Positions 43,932-54,409 of a DNA stretch of 64,000 nt are shown in pieces. The position numbers were made by a program, and so were the translations under genes. Source of the DNA: Rhynchopus sp. YZ270_cl-10 (taxonomy: Eukaryota; Euglenozoa; Diplonemea; Diplonemida; Diplonemidae); the NCBI GenBank assembly GCA_964035575.1, contig OZ037866.1, forward strand, positions 1,426,001-1,490,000, in the 5' to 3' direction. Below the pieces are notes generated by a model. It ran no database searches, was not told the origin of the DNA, and was given only the letters and a program-made list of their open reading frames with translations. How positions within the stretch are numbered: the first letter of the stretch is position 1; every line of letters starts with the position of its first letter.

Positions 43932-44784
43932 GAAAGGTGTCTCGCCTGCCTCACGAGCCTCATGGCCACATGATCTCATACGCAACACACACAAGCTGTT
44001 CTCTCCCTGAGCCCAGCTGCGCTACGAGACTGTGTTGTTCTGGGCACAGCACGCCATTTACTTCACAGTTCTTCTCATCTTTACCTTTTTTTCAGATGCC
44101 TATGTACCTATGTAACCATTTGTTCTGATATACACCTCATCGGATTTTCTGTAAAATAGTCTCAGTTGACAAACGCTTGGTGTGGTTTCTGGTAACGTTC
44201 GTTCTCTTTCGTCACGTATGTTTTTGCCTCGTGAAGTTGTGTTTCTAAGACGTAAGAGCCGTAGTCACCGAAGCTTTATTTCACCCATTTTTTTTGAGTA
44301 GCACATGTAAACTGCAGACGGCATCTCTGTGTTTATAACTACGTATCAACGTCGTTGGATGGTTTTGTGTGTTTAGCGTCGCACTGTGAAGATACCACTG
44401 TGTACCATATACGTACTGCCTGATGTACGACGCATCCTTTTGCCTGTCTGCATAGGTCGTTAATGCACCCAGAGACATACATTTAGGATGTCTCTCAACT
44501 CTTCGTTCGCTGCGCATGAGTGTGTCTCGTTTTCCAGCTTTTATATAACCCAGTCGACACTACTGTGTCTTGCTAGAACCACAAATGCCCCTCGCCGCTT
44601 CTAGCATTTTTCATTGGACTGACTGACATTCTTTAATTTGCATTTTTTGTTTCCACTCTTTTTCGTTAACCGCGACTGCAAGGAAATGGAATGCACCCTG
44701 CTTTGGTCACCCCCCAACCTTACCCTGCCAACACTATCTTTTGTCTTATCTAGGGAAAGAAAAAAAAGCACAACACACAACGAA
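43932..44784. other. Intergenic spacer
   Basis: No gene seen. A pyrimidine-rich tract ending CTTATCTAG at 44753 precedes the next start by 31 bases. Confidence 0.5.
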
Positions 44785-45123
44785 ATGGGCTGTGCGGGAA
44801 GCAAAGAGAAGGGCAAGCCCGCTGCGGCAACTCCTGCACCACGCCTGTCGATTAAGAATGAGGACCTGAATCAGCGTACAGTGGAAAACGCGGATGTGAC
44901 GAGCTCAGAGGCTGTGGACTGCACGTTCACGAACTGCACGTTGAAGAACGTCGACTTCCGTGGCGAATGCAAGCTGAACAACTGCACTGTACGCGAGACC
45001 GACATCTACGGCACGGTCACTGTAAGTGGCGGTGCATTCGAGTGGAGCGAAGTGAAGCCAGGCGGCAGGCTTGTCAACCAAGGTGGATGCAAAATCAAAG
45101 ACGTTGACAACTACGTAGCGTGA
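44785..45123 (+). CDS. Small MGCAGS protein, predicted acylated, beta-helix-like repeats
   Basis: 112 residues. The N-terminus MGCAGSKEK fits N-myristoylation at Gly2 with likely palmitoylation at Cys3, so I expect the protein on the inner face of the plasma or flagellar membrane. From about residue 35 onward, short repeating strands (SEAVDCTFTNCTLKNVDFRG, KLNNCTVRETDIYGTV) resemble a pentapeptide-repeat or right-handed beta-helix fold. Similar MGC(G/A)GSK openings are common in kinetoplastid membrane-anchored proteins, which weakly supports a euglenozoan source. Function unknown. Confidence 0.8.
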   Translation: MGCAGSKEKGKPAAATPAPRLSIKNEDLNQRTVENADVTSSEAVDCTFTNCTLKNVDFRGECKLNNCTVRETDIYGTVTVSGGAFEWSEVKPGGRLVNQGGCKIKDVDNYVA

Positions 45124-46002
45124 ATATAGACGGGGCTATGGGCTGAGGAGGGCATATGGCTATGCTGCTCAGGACTGTAGAATCGACACCTTTAATTTAC
45201 ATAAAGAAGAAACTGTGACGCATTTGGCAAAAAAGAGGAAATAGGGAACACGACGGAAGGTGCCTGCAGGTGCAAATTGTTTTTCATGCAGTATTTGTTT
45301 TCACCTCCACTCACACACACTCATACAAAAGCGAAAAACACAACCAATTTGCAGATAAACAAAAAAATTTACTTTGTTTTCTTTTTAGTCATATCCTGAA
45401 GTCGTAGATTCCATTTTTGTTCTTTTCAAAAAAATGCATCCAGAAACAGGGGCAGGGGGGAGGGAAACGTTTCAGAAAGTGTTTGCACCGTATCGGCAGC
45501 AACGTTGTTACAAAAGAGAACGAGTTGGGGTTGGATGAACAACAAAACGCTTTTCTGTATCGCATCGGAGAGGCAACGTGTGTGCCACCTGAGTGTACAC
45601 ATCGTCTTGCACTGTAATATCTGTCGGATTACCAACATCAAAAAAAACTAAAAGAGTTTTTTTGTAAGAGTTGGCAAAAACAAAGAAAACACAAATTTAC
45701 CACACAACGAGGCTGCAAAAAGCTAAATTCTACTTAAAAAATAAACAATGATTCCCCCCCTTCCCCGTTGTCGAGTAAATCACACTTTTTTTTCCTTCTT
45801 CAAACAATGATGCGGATCGATGATTGCAATTATTCCCCTTGAACGAGGAATGCCTAGTAAGCGCAATCAGCTTGCACGCCTATTTTTTTAAGGTTGAGGC
45901 TTTCAAGCCATACAGTAGGTACTCTTCAGAATCTGAGTACATAGTGCTCGCTGCTCTCGAAGGATTTGACCAACCTTTCACTTCTTCCCCCTATTGCACG
46001 CA
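45124..46002. other. Intergenic spacer
   Basis: AT-rich, nothing recognised. Confidence 0.5.
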
Positions 46003-46107
46003 GTTAACATCAAACTAAAATGCTTTTTTCGGCAAAAAAACAAAAGCCAAAGCAATACAGAGAGAACCAGCCAATTTTTCAACATACATACGATCTTTCG
46101 ATCCCCC
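46003..46107 (+). repeat. Dispersed 105 bp repeat, copy 2
   Basis: Nearly identical to 27002-27106 (GTTAACATCAAACTAAAATG to TTTCGATCCCCC). Followed here by unrelated sequence, so it serves as an uninterrupted reference copy. Confidence 0.85.
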
Positions 46108-46359
46108 TATTGCACGTCACATGCATGCTTTTAGATACGTGTACACATGCTCCTCCCTCCACAATCACTCCTTCACCCTTCACACTTCACACTTCTCTAT
46201 CCATCCAATACAGAATACCACAACCACGTAAAGAAACGCTACACTAACAACTCTTGCGTAGCTTTGCGGAGAAAGTCCAGTTTTAAGGGTCGAAATACAG
46301 AGGGTTGCAAAAACCTGCAAGACACAACACACAAAAAAAAAAGCGTCGGCGGTCAAACA

Positions 46360-47638
46360 ATGGTGGCACAGCTCTCGCTTGTGGAAGCTGCTGAAGGGAG
46401 CAACATCCTCCTTATGGAGCAGCTGCTGAAGTCTGGTGCCGAGGTGGACGCAACTAACCAACGAGGTATTTTCAGAGGAGGAAGAAGCTTCTGGCATAAT
46501 GCAGTGGGTGATGTCCTGTAAGGGGATGTGTCATGTGTGCAGAGTCCATCGTAATTCGTTCGTCTTTTGTTTTGTTGATGAAATTTTCAATTTTTCCAAA
46601 AAGGTTAAAAAAGGCTTTTGAATTGAAGGTACTCATCATCTAACCCACAGGGCAAACCGCACTGCACATCTCTGCTGAGAAGGGCTTCAACAAGATGATC
46701 GTTGTGCTTGTCAAGCACGGCGCCTCTTTGGATGCGAAGGACAACTTTTATGGTACGTACCGGTACTTTGCTCTGTTGTTTCTTTAGGGACACTGTCACA
46801 GGGCTCAATATAAAGTCTGAAACCTACTCCGTTTTTATCACTTGGTATATGAATCACTTGCCACCAAGGTTCGACCCGATGCACTCACCTCTTATCCCCC
46901 ACCACAGGCTCCACGCCACTAGGCCATGCGATCTACCACTCCCTTCCTGAGACAGTGAAGGTGCTCCTCGCTGCAGGCAGTGGTGTGGAGGTGCTTGACG
47001 GCTCGGGGGGGACACCGTTGAACATGTCTGTACGCTTCAGCAGTGCGGCGACGACGGAGGCAATCCTTGCACACGGCTGCAACGTCAACCCGACGAACGG
47101 TGACGGTGTGACGCCCCTGCACGTCGCAGCCGAGAAGGGCAAATGCGCACATGTCGCACTGCTCCTCAAATACGGTGCCGACGTGCACGCGACACACCCA
47201 GGCGGGCACACGGCACTCCACTTCGCAGCGCTGTACGGCCACGCAGAGGTTGTGCGCATGCTTCTTGAGAAAGGTTCTGCGATAGACGCAACGAACTCTG
47301 GTGGTATGCTTATGGGTTTGCCAAAAGGGATGATGCGGCACACCCACACCCCTCCGTTTCCCCTTTTTGATGTGTTTGATATGTCATATGCACTGCTTGC
47401 AGGATGGACACCACTGCACGCTGCAGTACGTTTTGGTAGGCACGGCGCAGTCGCAGCGCTAGTTGCTGCGGGGGCAGACAAACGACGCAAGACGGACGAA
47501 GGTGTGTTTTGCCAGATGCTTCATGTCCTCTTCCCTCTTACCCTTATTCTATCTCTCTTGCTGTGCACAGGAAAGTCCGCAATCTTCCTTGCTCACGAAA
47601 AGGGAAACGATGCCGACATGATGGCACTACTGCGCTAA
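46360..47638 (+). CDS. Ankyrin-repeat protein, five exons
   Basis: Exons 46360-46465, 46651-46752, 46908-47303, 47403-47501 and 47571-47638 give 256 residues. Introns are 185, 155, 99 and 69 bases, start GTATTT, GTACGT, GTATGC and GTGTGT, and end CACAG, CACAG, TGCAG and CACAG. Spliced, the protein is almost entirely ankyrin repeats with G-xTPLH-A motifs (for example GVTPLHVAAEKGKCAHVALL and GHTALHFAALYGHAEVVRML). All four introns are phase 1 and fall in the glycine codon just before TPLH or its equivalent. The inner exons are 34, 132 and 33 codons, which is 1, 4 and 1 repeats. Ankyrin arrays bind other proteins; the partner is unknown. No other domain is present. Confidence 0.9.
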
Positions 47639-48502
47639 GCCAGGGCAGCCACAGCACCCTACACAAAGCTGTTCGCAGTGGCGTGTTGCCCTTTTTGCCA
47701 TGCAATGTGTCACATTGTTGCCCGGTCTGGCGGAAAACGAACAGCTTTCCCTGTTGGGGGCAACACTGCATTTCTGTTGTCACTCTCAGGGGGGGAAAAA
47801 AGTGGAAATTTGCAACACAACCCCCGAGGCAACTACACTAATTCAACAAATTTATAAAACAACAAAAATTTAAAACACAATTTTCAACATCTCAAACTTT
47901 TTGTTACTCAGGGATGGGGGGAGGGTACAAAATGAATGGGAAAAAAAAACTGGGGATTTCATCCGCGGTTCGGTTCACAAGCAAAAACAGCCAAATAGTC
48001 TATGTGGGTGTATTGTCTTATCTTCTTGATGGTGTGCTCGCGGCATATTCATATTTCAACCTTTCGTTCTTAAGAATGAGAGGGCTTTGTATTTCAAGTC
48101 AATGTTCTTTTCATATGTGTGTGCACAAAGTCGTGTGGGGCAGTCCGAGAACCCCCCGCCCAATAAAGGGTACCATCCAGGGCCTATCTGCTGTTTTTGA
48201 AATTTTTCATCGATTTTTTGATGGATTCACCCTTTTTTTGTTGTGTGGGGTTCGCGGAAGCTGCCGTATTCACCTTTTACCAGTTTTACTTCAAGGCCCT
48301 TTCCAGTAAATCAGGATTGGGTTGTGAGAGTTGTGAAGCAAGTAGATGGGCCACCGGCTGACGAGCGGTCTGTCGCACCGCCCCCCGTTCGCATTATGGA
48401 CGGGCAGGCCATTAGGTTTCCTTCACATCTTCTGTTGTGGAACGCAGGCACTTACATTTTTTATTTTCATTGACCGATTTCTGGTGTGATTTTTCTAAAA
48501 AA
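47639..48502. other. Intergenic spacer
   Basis: No gene. 47812-47860 (CAACACAACCCCCGAGGCAA, CTACACTAATTCAACAAATT) matches 20697-20740. 48077-48100 (GAGAGGGCTTTGTATTTCAA) recurs near 49992 and 56204. Confidence 0.5.
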
Positions 48503-49302
48503 AAGGTGTAAAAAAGGTCCTTCTAAGGTCCTTCTAAGGTATGGTGGTTTTCCTTAGGGCATTTCCTTAAGGGAAACGTGACTTTTTCCCGAGCTTTCCC
48601 TGTGGTGGAGTGGCCTTGTTTTCGATCAAAAAACTGTGTACCCAGTACCCAGTACCCAGTACCCAGTACCCAGTACCCAGTACCCAGTACCCAGTACCCA
48701 GTACCCAGTACCCAGTACCCAGTACCCAGTACCCAGTACCCAGTACCCAGTACCCAGTACCCAGTACCCAGTACCAAGGCAAAGGGCCGATGGAGGGTTC
48801 CGAGACGGCGGTAGCCTGCGACACTATGTCATGGGAAGGTGGGATACTAGCTTGCGCCGCAGGCGCACGGTACGCTACTTTTATTGTTTCGGTGTATCCT
48901 TTTTTCTCACTCTTCGTTGGGTTCCACGAGCTCCGCCCGTCAAATGGTGGGGTGTAAAATTTGCATCTACGCAAACTGCCCCACGTTCCTTTTGTACTTT
49001 TCCTTCAGAAGTCAAGTACTGACCATATTTTGCACACAGAACCTGAAAATGGCCTGTAAAAACTGACACATGCATTTTAGGTCAAAAATACTCATTTCTG
49101 AGCGCAAAGTGACCCCATCACAGCACGCACAGTCTCCGGTGCACCGAAATCAAATTTTTTTTTTTTGATTTTTTGTGGGTAAAAATTTCTGGGGAAAATT
49201 TCTGGCCACAAAAAACCACCAAAAAGATGTACACAAAATAATTTTAGCACCCCCCAAAAAAAAAGGTGTAAAAAAGGTCCTTCTAAGGTCCTTCTAAGGT
49301 AT
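48503..49302. repeat. 43 bp direct repeats around the 7-mer satellite
   Basis: AAAAGGTGTAAAAAAGGTCC followed by TTCTAAGGTCCTTCTAAGGT occurs at about 48503-48541 and again at about 49260-49300 in the same orientation. Between them are the 7-mer satellite, a GCGCCGCAGGCGCACGGTAC fragment (48855) and a dispersed TGACCCC copy (49110). Confidence 0.6.
48638..48774. repeat. 7 bp satellite, unit CCCAGTA, about 19 copies
   Basis: Perfect head-to-tail units. The other strand reads TACTGGG. Open frames across it (VPSTQYP) are artefacts of the repeat. Confidence 0.97.
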
Positions 49303-50194
49303 ACCACTACCCTTGTATCTTTGTCACACCAGATTTCACGTTTCTTTTTTTTTTTAACCACTTTGTTCCGCACCAGCTGATGCTGTGCGATTCTCGTCAT
49401 GGCAGTCTCACATATCTTACCCACTGTTTCAACCTGGTTTTCCTGGGTTTCAACCTTTATATGTGACTCACCTCGAGACGCAGGAGCATCTTGCGCAACC
49501 CTTATCCTTCTTCTACTGTGTGACGTGCCGGGCCTACATGATACATGAGTCATTCGGCCTATCGATAACGATTCATCTTTTCATACGTTCTTTTTTGTGC
49601 TTTCATCTGTGAGTCATGAGGTGCCTGCATCAACTATTCTTTTCTCTTTTCCTGTATTCGTACAAAAAATTATCGACCGTAAAAAAGGTCGAGCTTCCAG
49701 AAAACCCTCAAAAGGTCGAACATTATTGCGGTCGATAATTTGTATTTTTGTTGTGTTGCAACACAGCAGTACTGCTTCTAGGGGTTTTTGGATGGGAAGG
49801 ATTTGGCCGTACCTAAGGGCCATGAAGCCCTAGTGTGCGCAGAGGTCCCCTCTACCAACAGACCCGCATGTGTGTGCACGTGGTAACCAAACGAGGCAGT
49901 GTGCTTTCTTTCTTTTCGTGAAAGCTGTCTTTGTGTTGTGATCTCTTCCTAGCTTCTTCCTAACTTCTGTTCTAACATGTCTCAGTGTACACTGTCACGA
50001 GAGGGCTTTGTCCTTCGAGTCAACCGTCGCCGTTTTGTTTTTGTTACTTCACGTTTTTGGACGATGTTTAAATAACATTTTTTGTTCAGTTGTTGAGTGC
50101 TACTGAACACCATCTATTACGAAACTTCTTTTCTTTTGCTGTTATCGTTGCGTCAATGTACCCCGCTTCTCGTAGTTCAATATTACCACCCCGA
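49303..50194. other. Spacer with a 75 bp hairpin element
   Basis: AAATTATCGACCG at 49667-49679 is inverted at 49729-49741 around an inner AAAAGGTCGA repeat. No gene recognised. Confidence 0.5.
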
Positions 50195-50372
50195 TTTTTG
50201 GGGAAAATTTTGGCCGAAAATGGGCCCCACCTATTAGTGACCGGGCTCATATTTTTCCAAAATTTAAAACGGTCAAAAAACTGTCCAATTTTCAACATCG
50301 AGCCCCAAAAAAATGCAAATAAGGACCCTTTTTACTTTGCTCCCTTGAAATGTGTAATTTCAAAAAACTGAT
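50195..50372. repeat. Dispersed repeat, reverse copy of 36693-36880
   Basis: Shares CCGGGCTCATATTT, AAAAAACTGTCCAATTTTC and GAAATGTGTAATTTC with the reverse complement of the 36.7 kb copy, but lacks its TGGTGGGGTC segment. Confidence 0.7.
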
Positions 50373-50416
50373 CCTACATGGATTGAAGGAAGGGTGGAAA
50401 ATAACAACAACAAGAA

Positions 50417-52330
50417 CAATTAATAATTTAGGGAAATAGTCAGATTTACCCTACCCTATTTTGAAAAAGTTCAGACTTGCCCGAAATAAGTTCAGACTTG
50501 CCCCCTAAAAGTGTTTTTAGGGCAAGTCTGAACTTATTTCGGGCAAGTCTGAACTTATTTTTAGGGCAAACACTTTTTTTAGGGCAAGTCTGAACTTTTT
50601 TAGGGCAAGTCTGAACTTTTTTAGGGCAACCCTGCACTTATTTATTGGGCAAGCTGGGGGCTCTTGGGTTACAGAGCCCGGCGGTCGTCGTTTTTGCGTT
50701 TCTGTTTAGGGCACGTATGGGCTATTCGCGACGAGTCCTGGTAGTGAAATGAGCAACCTATGGTATGGAGCTTTTTTTCCATGCAACTGAATTTCCTCGT
50801 GTCCAGGACACCCCACTTTCCGAGCAAAATTAAATAATGACACAAATGGGAGGGGAAAACCCTCTGACCTTTATCATCACTCTAAAAAACTCTCAGGTAC
50901 CGCACCGCAGTACCGCACCACGATCCGAGACCCGTACAGAACAGAGACCAGAAAAAAGACTTCCGCACCCAAACGCGACTCCTCATAGAACACGACGTAG
51001 TTGTAACAAAAAAAAAATACCGATTACTGCAGTAAGTACAAAGCCTTTGGGCGACATTGTACAGGTCCTACATCATGTACGTAAAATTGTCGATACAACC
51101 AAAGAAAAGCATAGTGGTGCACCCTCGGGTGTCTGCACTACTGCAACAACTATTTCTATAGCTACAGTTTCCCCACCTCTACCTTTAACTTTTTATACGA
51201 GGATGTAATTCTCCGGGATTACTCCGCGATTGTCGTCACAACAAAAAAGTCCAGAGGACTTGTTGGTCGCCTTACTCATTTGGATCAACGGTATGTATAT
51301 GCTACTCATTACAATGTTAGCCACTTCTATTGCCAGACACCGGGGCAAATAGTAAGTGCAAGAAAACTGCTTTTTGGAAACCAGGAAAACATGATGGACA
51401 CTCCACTCCACGTGCGGACATGTTTGGCACTTCTGCATGCGTGCAGTATCCAAATGTGTCCCCGTGGGAACAAAGTGATAAAGATGTGTCCACTGTGTAC
51501 AGGGAAAAAACTTTGCGCTCCCCCGGACAGTGCACAATTCAACCCCTTGTTGTGGGTGGTCTTGTTGCCTTTTGGAACAACAACAATTTTTCCACGTTGT
51601 TGCATTTTGGCCAGGCATGCTCTTGAAAGCATGACAATTTGATTGCGTATGGACAAAGCAAATAACCAAGTATGAATTCTGAGTTGAAATGTGAGAGATG
51701 TTGTGGGAAGGGGAGTTCGCTCCTTTCAACGATGACCTCGTTGTTCTTCAATAGGCATGTCTTAACCGACCACATAAATAAAATTGTGCCGGCCTCGAAG
51801 GATTCTAAGCAAACCCGCGTGGTAGCTAAACACTGACTCTCTCTCAATTCAACAAAGAAGGAATACTTGGTAATTTGTGGAGCACCCGTGCATGAAAATT
51901 GTAAAACTTTGCGCCCCACGTTGCCCCAGAACACGGCTTCCTTTGTAACCGGTTCTGGCCCAACGTGGACTGCCTGTTCACCCTTTCCGGGTGGCTGGTG
52001 GTTTCTGGCATCAATTTTTGGGCTCCGGCTCGGTTAGGCATTTTAGGGCAATAAAACAAGTCATACCACCATACCATGGGGCCCCAAGAGTGCCCCAGCC
52101 AAAGTGGCCTGACTTGTTGCCCTAAAATAAGTTCAGACTTACCCTAAAAATAAGTTCAGACTTGCCCTAAAAAAGTTCAGACTTGCCCTAAAAAAAGTGT
52201 TTGCCCTAAAAATAAGTTCAGACTTGCCCTAAAAACACTTTTAGGGCAAGTCTGAACTTATTTTCGGGCAAGTCTGAACTTTTTCAAAATAGGGTAGGGT
52301 AAGTCTGACTATCTCCCAATAATTTAATTG
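50417..52330. mobile_element. 1.9 kb foldback-type element with 247 bp inverted ends
   Basis: 50417-50663 and 52084-52330 are imperfect reverse complements. Each arm is built of repeated AAGTTCAGACTTGCCC units in both orientations, so each arm can also fold on itself. The 1.4 kb centre is more complex and has frames of up to 178 residues, for example minus 51193-51729, with no transposase motif I recognise. It is probably a non-autonomous or decayed element. Confidence 0.75.
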
Positions 52331-52507
52331 CTAGAAAAAAGAACGGTGTGATAACACATAGCAATTACTTGTTTTTGCCTATCGACTCAAATAGAACGAA
52401 TGTTCTCGTCTTTTTTTGTATCTTCTTCCCTCACCCTATCGACGCTCAAACTGTCACACCAAATACAGGAAATTTTAGGAAAAAACCAAAAAAAAAAGAA
52501 ACACAAA

Positions 52508-53128
52508 ATGCCTGGAAGCCTTGGCTTTGTTGTGGGTGGGTTCTGCTCTGCCATCTCGTGCCTGCTGCTCTCGATTGCGATCGCAGACGGCAGATCGCTG
52601 TGCCACATCACCGACGGGGCACGCACCGGGGATTCCGTGACGGACTACGCAGCGTTTGGGATCTGGAAGGACTACCTCGGGCACTCGTGGATCAACGACC
52701 TGAACTTCGTGGACGGCTGCACGGAGCTGAAGGACATCGCGCAGGCCCTGGCTGCGTTCTCGATGATGCCGGCCATCCTCTTTGGGTTCAGCGTCATTGT
52801 GTGCCTTCTGGGGCTGAAGAACGGTGGGGGCGCGATGGGGACTGTGTCCGCTGCGCTGAACGGCGTGAACATTCTGTTCCTCATCATTGCGATCGGGCTT
52901 GCGGCGGGTATGTACGACGACACCCACTGCTCTTGGCGCATGAAGGACACGTACGACCTGAGCTACGCCATTGCTTTCTTTGTCCTCTCCCTCGTGCTTG
53001 CGCTCATCAGCATCGGTGCGCTTGTCTCCATGGGTGCTATGGGGTCCGCACCACCGGCCGAGACAACTGAGGAGGTCACAGAGGCGAAGGAGGCAGCCCC
53101 CGAGGGTGAGAAGGAGGCGGCCGCATGA
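52508..53128 (+). CDS. Four-pass membrane protein, amastin/claudin-like
   Basis: 206 residues. ATG 52508 (MPGSLGFVVGGFCSAISCLL) is preferred over the in-frame 52400 because it opens directly on the first membrane segment and lies 39 bases after an AAATACAG acceptor-like site. Four hydrophobic segments lie at about residues 5-25, 78-98, 108-130 and 145-170. The large loop between the first two (about 50 residues) carries cysteines in CHITDGARTG and DGCTELK with AAFGIWKDYLGHSW between, which resembles the tryptophan/cysteine loop of amastins and claudin-type tetraspans. The last 30 residues are a cytosolic acidic, Glu/Ala-rich tail. Surface location is likely; function unknown. Confidence 0.78.
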   Translation: MPGSLGFVVGGFCSAISCLLLSIAIADGRSLCHITDGARTGDSVTDYAAFGIWKDYLGHSWINDLNFVDGCTELKDIAQALAAFSMMPAILFGFSVIVCLLGLKNGGGAMGTVSAALNGVNILFLIIAIGLAAGMYDDTHCSWRMKDTYDLSYAIAFFVLSLVLALISIGALVSMGAMGSAPPAETTEEVTEAKEAAPEGEKEAAA

Positions 53129-54374
53129 AGGAGCACCGCACAGACACCCCATCCCCCCGATTCCGTAGCCTAGCAAATATTTTTTATTGGGGGGGAACGT
53201 GTATTTAAAAAAATAATATCTTCGTGCGGTGTGGGGTTGGAACGGTAAGAAACGTCAGAAAAAATTACGGACTGCTGCGGAGAAAAAATAACGTTTTTTT
53301 TTAAATACTGTATGTACCTTTGACCACTCCGCAGTTACATTGAAAATGTGGGCCTTTTTAAAGATGTGCACAAACATTCATCTTACAAAAAAATGTTTTT
53401 TTTTGAGTTTTTGAGTTTTTTTGGAGGGGGGTAAACCAAGAATCGCTCGTTGGGGTGGCTGGTGTGCAGCTGAGAGAGGACCGACCTTCTTCACATTATT
53501 GTGGTGGTGTCGGCTTTCGAACAAAGTACACAAAAAAAAAATAGTCAAAATATCGGGCATTTTTTTGTCACATTTTTTGCGACAAAAACCCCAATACTTC
53601 CCTCCCCAAAGAAAGTGCACGATAGTATGCCGGTAGATTGAAAAGGTGGCAAAATGTGGAAAAAGTGCAGCATTTTTTGTTTTGAAAAATTCTGCAAAAA
53701 AAAAATATAAAAAAATAGGGTTACCTTTTCGCCCTCTGTTTCTCCCCCTTTTTTTCTCCCCCCCCGTTACTAAAGATGAGTGTCGATGATAAGCTGAGGG
53801 TACACAAGGTCATCATCATCTTTTCAAGTTTTCCTTTTTCGTTACACCACGTACCGGATCTGAAAAAACCTTACAAAAACAATAACAAAATGGGTACTCG
53901 TTCGGGCCCAACGTTCTTTTTTTTCCTCTTTGTTGCGTCACCCCATTTTTTTCTTCTTTTTTTTTTGTAAAAAGGTCTTTTTTTTTCTCTTGTTGTTTTC
54001 TGTAAAGTTTTACAAAATTAAGACCCCTCTTCTCCCAGTATTCTTTTCACCACACCTAGACCTACACATTCCATATTCTGCGCAAGAATTACCCCTCTTT
54101 AAGTTATTAGCCACACCTGCACAACAACTGGCAATGTTTAGTTATTTAGTTAAATTGCTACCATAGTGTAGTTGCCACCTTGTGTAAACCTTCATTTTGT
54201 AGACAATCACCCTGAGGATAGGTTCTGTGCACAAAGTTGCCCGAAGGTTCATGAAGTTTCAATGGAAGAGATGCATATCATCAACCCAATGAAATTCCTT
54301 TTTAATACAACACAACCCCGCTCTCAGCCACTTCCCAAACTGCTTTGCACACCACCACCTTCACATCCCTCACA
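53129..54374. other. Intergenic spacer
   Basis: AT-rich with many homopolymer runs; nothing coding recognised. A CCCTCACAG tract ends at 54375, 35 bases before the next start. Confidence 0.5.
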
Positions 54375-54409
54375 GACCCACCCCACCCCCACCCCCACTC
54401 TCCACCACA

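Noticed and set aside
48638-48774. TACTGGG array as an interstitial telomere
   Set aside because: The unit is G-rich on one strand but is not TTAGGG or a known telomere variant, and two other unrelated short satellites occur in the window.
51193-51934. Frames in the centre of the foldback element as a transposase
   Set aside because: They lie on both strands with no catalytic motif that I can recognise; composition alone is not enough.
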